From positions 1 through 9,879 of the forward strand of contig CAJWFY010000051.1 of the NCBI GenBank assembly GCA_913031655.1: a DNA stretch of 9,879 nt, written 5' to 3'. The notes below the pieces were generated by a model that searched no databases, was not told the DNA's origin, and saw nothing but the letters and a program-made list of their open reading frames with translations. Source of the DNA: an uncultured Flavobacteriaceae bacterium. Lineage in GTDB: Bacteria > Bacteroidota > Bacteroidia > Flavobacteriales > Flavobacteriaceae. Below are positions 7,053 to 9,879 of the stretch, in pieces. Numbering within the stretch: position 1 is the first letter of the stretch; each line of letters opens with the position of its first letter. A program made the translations under genes and the position numbers.

Positions 7053-7093
7053 TATAACAAATTAAGCGCTTATTGTTATATTTATAACAATAA
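7053..7093. promoter_or_regulatory. Operator-like cluster: 24-bp perfect palindrome plus third half-site
   Basis: The motif TATAACAA occurs at 7053-7060, inverted as TTGTTATA at 7073-7080, and again direct at 7083-7090. The last two belong to a perfect inverted repeat with 11-base arms (7070-7080 and 7083-7093) around a TT centre. Centres of the three half-sites are spaced by 20 and 10 bp, about two and one helical turns, so a regulator could bind all from one DNA face. A separate 10-bp palindrome, TAAGCGCTTA, lies at 7063-7072. The cluster ends 1 bp before the ATG of the minus-strand saccharopine dehydrogenase gene and lies about 80 bp upstream of the divergent small gene at 7175. It would fit repression of the lysine operon by a dimeric regulator, for instance Lrp/AsnC or GntR type, but the regulator is not encoded here. 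Structure is seen; function is inferred. Confidence 0.6.
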
Positions 7094-7174
7094 CTTCCTT
7101 GTTTTATTAAATATTTTTCAACAATTTGTAATTATATATTTTGATGATATGTATTTAAGCAATATTTTTAATAT

Positions 7175-7408
7175 ATGAGTTATTTAAAGTTAATTTGGGA
7201 TTTTAGGGGGCCTAATTCAGAACATATTGCAAGACATCATGAAACACATTTAAAAGAGTTTTTTAATTTAGAAAAAAAACAATTAATTAATTCAGGAGTT
7301 GAAACTCTTAATTTATCTCATAACATAGCTTATGCTATTATTGAAAAAGATGATTTAGAGTATATTAAGACTTCACTAAAGCCTAATAGAGGGCAAATGG
7401 TGACTTAA
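7175..7408 (+). CDS. Small conserved-looking protein, WDFRGP / LKPNRGQ type, unknown function
   Basis: A 77-residue acidic-to-neutral cytoplasmic protein without signal peptide or membrane segment. It begins MSYLKLIWDFRGP, continues with a His-rich helix (IARHHETHLKEFF, residues 18-30), a short segment around GVETLNLSHNIAYAIIE that looks like alternating beta strand, and ends LKPNRGQMVT. The alternating pattern could form a small ferredoxin-like alpha/beta fold, but that is a guess. I have a sense of similar small hypothetical proteins in Flavobacteria but cannot name a function. His21, His22 and His25 are close enough to bind a metal; nothing else supports this. It is divergent from the lysine operon, with 123 bp between the starts, and 260 bp from the next gene. 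The ATG is preceded by an A/T-rich leader without Shine-Dalgarno. Confidence 0.75.
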   Translation: MSYLKLIWDFRGPNSEHIARHHETHLKEFFNLEKKQLINSGVETLNLSHNIAYAIIEKDDLEYIKTSLKPNRGQMVT

Positions 7409-7581
7409 CTAAAATATTGACAAAATGTAAAAATCAAACTTAAAGCAATATTTGTTTTTAGCTGTGACAATTATTTTTTTGAATATTTTTTAAGCAATAC
7501 TATTATATCTAATAATCGAGAAACTTTCAAATAAAAAAAGCCCAAGAATAATGACCATAAAACTCTTGAACTTTTAATAAA

Positions 7582-7601
7582 CGATGTTTGGGAAAACATC
7601 G
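7582..7601 (+). other. Perfect 8-bp hairpin with GGGA (GNRA) tetraloop in 260-bp spacer
   Basis: Arms CGATGTTT (7582-7589) and AAACATCG (7594-7601) enclose GGGA, a GNRA-type tetraloop. The spacer 7409-7668 is otherwise very AT-rich and has no convincing reading frame. No T-run follows on the plus strand, so a classical terminator for the small gene 174 bp upstream is unlikely; on the minus strand it is followed by TTTATT, but no minus-strand gene feeds into it. It lies 67 bp before the start codon of the next gene, where it could be a 5'-leader structure stabilising mRNA or an operator. Confidence 0.5.
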
Positions 7602-7668
7602 ATACAAATTTATAATTTATAATTGGATTATTAACAACATTAAGATATTAATGTTTAATTTACACTAT

Positions 7669-8889
7669 ATGAAGAAAACAAGAGAATTTGACATTATAAT
7701 TTGGGGAGCAACTGGTTTCACAGGGAGACTAGTCGCTAATTACCTATTTAAAAAATATGGTATTAATGAAGATTTAAAATGGGCGATGGCAGGAAGAAAT
7801 TTGGATAAACTTAAATTGATTAGATCTGAAGTCGCAAATGAAAATGTTTCTTTAATAGTAGCTGATAGTAATGACGAAGTTAGTTTGGATGATTTGACTA
7901 AACGTACTTCTGTAATTTGCACAACTGTTGGCCCCTATGCAAAATATGGTTCAAAACTGGTAGATGCATGCGTGGAAAACCAAACTCATTACTGTGATTT
8001 AGCAGGTGAGATTCAGTGGATTCGAAAAGTAATTGATAAGCACCATGAATCTGCTAAATCTAATGGAACTAAAATTGTAAATTGTTGTGGATTTGATTCT
8101 ATTCCATCTGACATGGGAGTCTATTTCATTCAAAATGATGCACGTAATAAAAACATAAAAATCGCTAAACATATTGAAATGAGAGTCGCAGGTGTTAGCG
8201 GAGGAATAAGTGGAGGAACCTATGAAAGTCTAAGTCAAGTTAATGCAGAAGCATATAAAGACAAAGATGTTTTTAAGGTTTTAATTAATCCTTATGGACT
8301 TAACCCAATAGGTGATCAAAAAGGTTTAGATAGCTATGATTTAAGATCAGTTGTATATGACAATTCATCAAAAAATTGGATTGCACCATTTCTTATGGCT
8401 GCCATCAACACAAAAATTGTTCGTCGCAGTAATGCGTTAAATGAATATTCTTACGGAAACGACTTTAAGTATGACGAAGCAACTTTATGCGGGAAAGGAT
8501 TTTCTGGAAGAATAAAAGGTATTATTAATACTATTCCTCTTGGTATAATGATGTCTGCCAAACCAGGTTCTATTATAAAAAAAATAGTTGATAAAATTTT
8601 ACCAAAAGCAGGTGAAGGTCCTGATAAAGATAAAAGAGAAAATGGTTTTTATAATCTACGTTTCTATATTACATACGAAGATGGATCAAAAGATATAGCT
8701 AAAGTAATTGGAGATATGGACCCAGGTTATGGTTCGACCTCTAAAATGCTTGGCGAAGCTGCTGTATGTCTAGCGAAAGATCAACTTTCAGATGTTAGTG
8801 GAGTATTGACTCCGTCAGTTGCTATGGGTGATAAGCTTTTAATTCGACTTAAAAATAATGCTGGGTTGAGTTTTAGTTTTAAGGATTAA
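7669..8889 (+). CDS. SCCPDH-like Rossmann oxidoreductase (trans-acting enoyl reductase family)
   Basis: A 406-residue protein of the saccharopine dehydrogenase-like oxidoreductase group typified by human SCCPDH and mycobacterial Rv2449c/Rv2953, the latter a trans-acting enoyl reductase of lipid synthesis. Visible are FDIIIWGATGFTGRLV (7-22) with the nucleotide-binding GATGFTG (13-19), WAMAGRNLDKL (38-48), TVGPYAKYG (86-94), HYCDLAGE (107-114), NCCGFDSIPSDMG (138-150), GPDKDKRENG (317-326) and DPGYGSTSKMLGEA (351-364). I start at the ATG at 7669, giving MKKTREFD. An in-frame TTG at 7588 would add 27 residues, run through the hairpin, and break the usual N-terminus. There is no obvious hydrophobic anchor. 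Reaction unknown: an NAD(P)H-dependent step on a lipid is a reasonable guess. It is not a second lysine enzyme by motif, because it lacks the CGLAPG and TIRYPGH pattern of the gene at 5990. The DUF1080 gene follows after 10 bp. Confidence 0.88.
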   Translation: MKKTREFDIIIWGATGFTGRLVANYLFKKYGINEDLKWAMAGRNLDKLKLIRSEVANENVSLIVADSNDEVSLDDLTKRTSVICTTVGPYAKYGSKLVDACVENQTHYCDLAGEIQWIRKVIDKHHESAKSNGTKIVNCCGFDSIPSDMGVYFIQNDARNKNIKIAKHIEMRVAGVSGGISGGTYESLSQVNAEAYKDKDVFKVLINPYGLNPIGDQKGLDSYDLRSVVYDNSSKNWIAPFLMAAINTKIVRRSNALNEYSYGNDFKYDEATLCGKGFSGRIKGIINTIPLGIMMSAKPGSIIKKIVDKILPKAGEGPDKDKRENGFYNLRFYITYEDGSKDIAKVIGDMDPGYGSTSKMLGEAAVCLAKDQLSDVSGVLTPSVAMGDKLLIRLKNNAGLSFSFKD

Positions 8890-8899
8890 AAATAGATTT

Positions 8900-9694
8900 A
8901 TGAAAAAAATATTTTATTCCTTATTGTTTCTAGGGGTTTTTATAATAATTGGGTTTAGCTACTACAATTATAATACACAAAATAATCAATGGGAATATTT
9001 ATTTAATGGGAAAAATTTAGACGGCTGGGAAATTAAAATTAATAGAAATGAACTTGGGGATAATTACAAAAACACTTTTAAAGTAAAAGATGGAGCAATA
9101 AAAGTTTCTTATGAGAATTATGAATCTTTTGACGACAGGTTTGGGCATATTTTTTTTGTTAAAAATAAATTTAAAAATTATCACTTAAGTTTAGAATATA
9201 AATTTAGTGGAGCTCATTTAAAAGGTGCTCCGGGTTGGTCAATAAAAAATAGTGGAATAATGCTTCATTGCCAAGATCCCGAAACTATGTTAATTAATCA
9301 AGATTTTCCAGTTAGTGCTGAAGTTCAATTATTAGGTGGATTAGGAAAAGGTAATAGGTCAACTGCAAATATATGTTCACCTGGAACTGATGTAGATATT
9401 GATTTTAAGTTAGCAAATGCGCATTGTATTAATTCTAGTTCAAAAACCTACCATGAAGATGATTGGGTTAAAGTTGATGTAATAGTGTATTCAAATAAGC
9501 TAATCCATCATATTATTAGTAATGATACAGTTTTATCTTATTCCAATATTAAAGTGGGTGGAAATAATGTGCCAATTAACTTTTTAGACAAAATAGGTGA
9601 CCCGTTATACGAAGGTTATATTTCTTTGCAATCCGAAGGTCATCCTGTAGAATTTAAAAATATAAAAATTAAAAACATTAAGTCTATTTTTTAA
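8900..9694 (+). CDS. DUF1080 (3-keto-disaccharide hydrolase-like) exported or membrane-anchored protein
   Basis: A 264-residue protein with an N-terminal hydrophobic segment (residues 4-19, after MKK) and a single DUF1080 domain. The domain begins with its hallmark LFNGKNLDGW (34-43) and continues with NTFKVKDGAI, YHLSLEYKFSG, KNSGIMLHCQDPETM (116-130), AEVQLLGG (140-147) and NICSPGT (157-163), ending EGYISLQSEGHPVEFKNIKI. This is a concanavalin-like beta-sandwich fold; characterised members hydrolyse 3-keto-glycosides or 3-keto-disaccharides, and many in Bacteroidetes and Planctomycetes lie in sugar-degradation loci. No lipobox Cys follows the hydrophobic stretch, so it is either a cleaved periplasmic protein or an N-anchored one. 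Here it is not among glycan genes but 10 bp after the SCCPDH-like gene, so a role on a glycolipid or cell-envelope sugar is possible. Domain call is strong; the substrate is unknown. Confidence 0.88.
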   Translation: MKKIFYSLLFLGVFIIIGFSYYNYNTQNNQWEYLFNGKNLDGWEIKINRNELGDNYKNTFKVKDGAIKVSYENYESFDDRFGHIFFVKNKFKNYHLSLEYKFSGAHLKGAPGWSIKNSGIMLHCQDPETMLINQDFPVSAEVQLLGGLGKGNRSTANICSPGTDVDIDFKLANAHCINSSSKTYHEDDWVKVDVIVYSNKLIHHIISNDTVLSYSNIKVGGNNVPINFLDKIGDPLYEGYISLQSEGHPVEFKNIKIKNIKSIF

Positions 9695-9879
9695 TTTTTA
9701 TAAAGAATTAAATAATGCGATTAGATGACAAGTAGTCAAGCACTCTAGCCAGCTGAGCTATGGCCCCTATTCAATAAACTCCAATAGATGAACCTTCTAC
9801 AATAACAATTGAAATCCAAAACCCAAACCATAGGCATATCTTCTACAGTCAATTCAGCTAATTCTAGTCGTTAGTTTAA
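9695..9879. other. Terminal 185 bp without convincing gene
   Basis: Apart from the tRNA half this stretch has no supported gene. A short AT-only inverted repeat (9691-9711, one G-T pair) overlaps the stop codon of the DUF1080 gene and could be a weak 3' end structure. Bases 9768-9879 have noticeably less homopolymer A/T than the intergenic DNA elsewhere. On the minus strand one frame is open for a short distance (reading RLELAELTVEDMPMVWVLDF) but it follows an in-frame stop and is too short to call. Confidence 0.4.
9734..9767 (-). pseudogene. 5' half of a tRNA-Ala-like gene, truncated in the anticodon loop
   Basis: On the minus strand, reading down from 9767, the sequence gives an acceptor strand GGGGCCA, T8-A9, a full D arm (GCTC paired with GAGT, the last pair G-T, loop AGCTGGCTA with A14, G18, G19 and A21), G26, and the anticodon-stem strand CTTGA followed by C32-T33. 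From position 34 on, at 9733, the match to a tRNA ends. The expected TCAAG strand, the T arm and the acceptor 3' strand are missing. The acceptor strand and D arm resemble bacterial tRNA-Ala, but the anticodon is lost, so the isotype is a guess. Nothing suggests it is functional. Confidence 0.7.

Noticed and set aside
7052..7060. TTG start of the saccharopine dehydrogenase-like gene
   Set aside because: It would add only three residues before the Rossmann strand and sits in the operator-like repeat; the ATG at 7051 gives the normal MKNIIVLG start.
6972..7178. Plus-strand 68-residue open frame
   Set aside because: It overlaps the N-terminus of the saccharopine dehydrogenase-like gene in antisense and then runs through AT-rich intergenic DNA, including the palindromes; its low-complexity I/F/Y/N-rich product looks non-coding.
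7409..7581. Search for Bacteroidetes TAnnTTTG / TTG promoter elements in the intergenic regions
   Set aside because: Only one-off matches such as AATATTTG and TTAATTTG were found; in such AT-rich DNA they carry little weight.
7588..7668. N-terminal extension of the SCCPDH-like protein from a TTG
   Set aside because: The TTG lies within the hairpin, the extra residues look like translated AT-rich spacer, and the ATG at 7669 gives the usual family N-terminus.
7740..7922. Minus-strand 60-residue open frame
   Set aside because: Antisense to the conserved N-terminal domain of the SCCPDH-like gene.
9691..9711. Possible terminator after the DUF1080 gene
   Set aside because: The stem is A/T-only with one G-T pair and overlaps the stop codon; no clear T-run follows, so it cannot be called an intrinsic terminator with confidence.
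9768..9868. Minus-strand short frame reading RLELAELTVEDMPMVWVLDF
   Set aside because: An in-frame stop precedes it, it has no clear start, and it runs into the tRNA half; too short to support as a gene.

Overview
The window is about 9.9 kb of AT-rich DNA. It looks like a marine flavobacterium-type member of the Bacteroidetes. Start codons lack Shine-Dalgarno sequences and sit in A/T-rich leaders, genes are closely packed, and the DUF1080 protein, the short DUF1338 protein and a 77-residue WDFRGP protein all have a Bacteroidetes flavour. The lineage is inferred from style and gene content, not from a marker gene.

Region 1 (1-5081, plus strand) is a tightly spaced fatty-acid-type beta-oxidation operon. 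In order it holds the 3' part of a thiolase, an SDR 3-hydroxyacyl dehydrogenase, a MaoC/NodN-like (R)-type hydratase, a PaaG-like crotonase and two adjacent acyl-CoA dehydrogenase genes. The first dehydrogenase keeps a helix-G catalytic glutamate and the second seems to have no catalytic base. This suggests one heteromeric (alpha2beta2-like) dehydrogenase, as known for actinobacterial steroid side-chain FadE pairs and annotated for PimC/PimD. With MaoC plus SDR, the set could run a full cycle through (3R)-hydroxyacyl-CoA: dehydrogenation, hydration, oxidation and thiolysis, with the crotonase as a possible isomerase. The natural substrate cannot be read from the sequence.

Region 2 (5078-7051, minus strand) is a two-gene lysine-catabolism unit: a saccharopine dehydrogenase/lysine 6-dehydrogenase-like enzyme followed after 9 bp by a short HglS (DUF1338) 2-oxoadipate dioxygenase/decarboxylase. 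Its last gene overlaps the last gene of region 1 by 4 bp, stop against stop. Just upstream of its first ATG lies a perfect 24-bp palindrome plus a third half-site, a likely operator.

Region 3 (7175-9694, plus strand) holds a 77-residue conserved-looking small protein, a 260-bp spacer with a perfect GNRA-capped hairpin, a second Rossmann protein of the SCCPDH/trans-acting enoyl reductase type, and a membrane-anchored or secreted DUF1080 protein 10 bp downstream.

The last 185 bp carry no convincing gene. They do contain a well-formed 5' half of a tRNA-Ala-like gene on the minus strand that stops matching inside the anticodon loop. This is either a recombination scar or an assembly junction.
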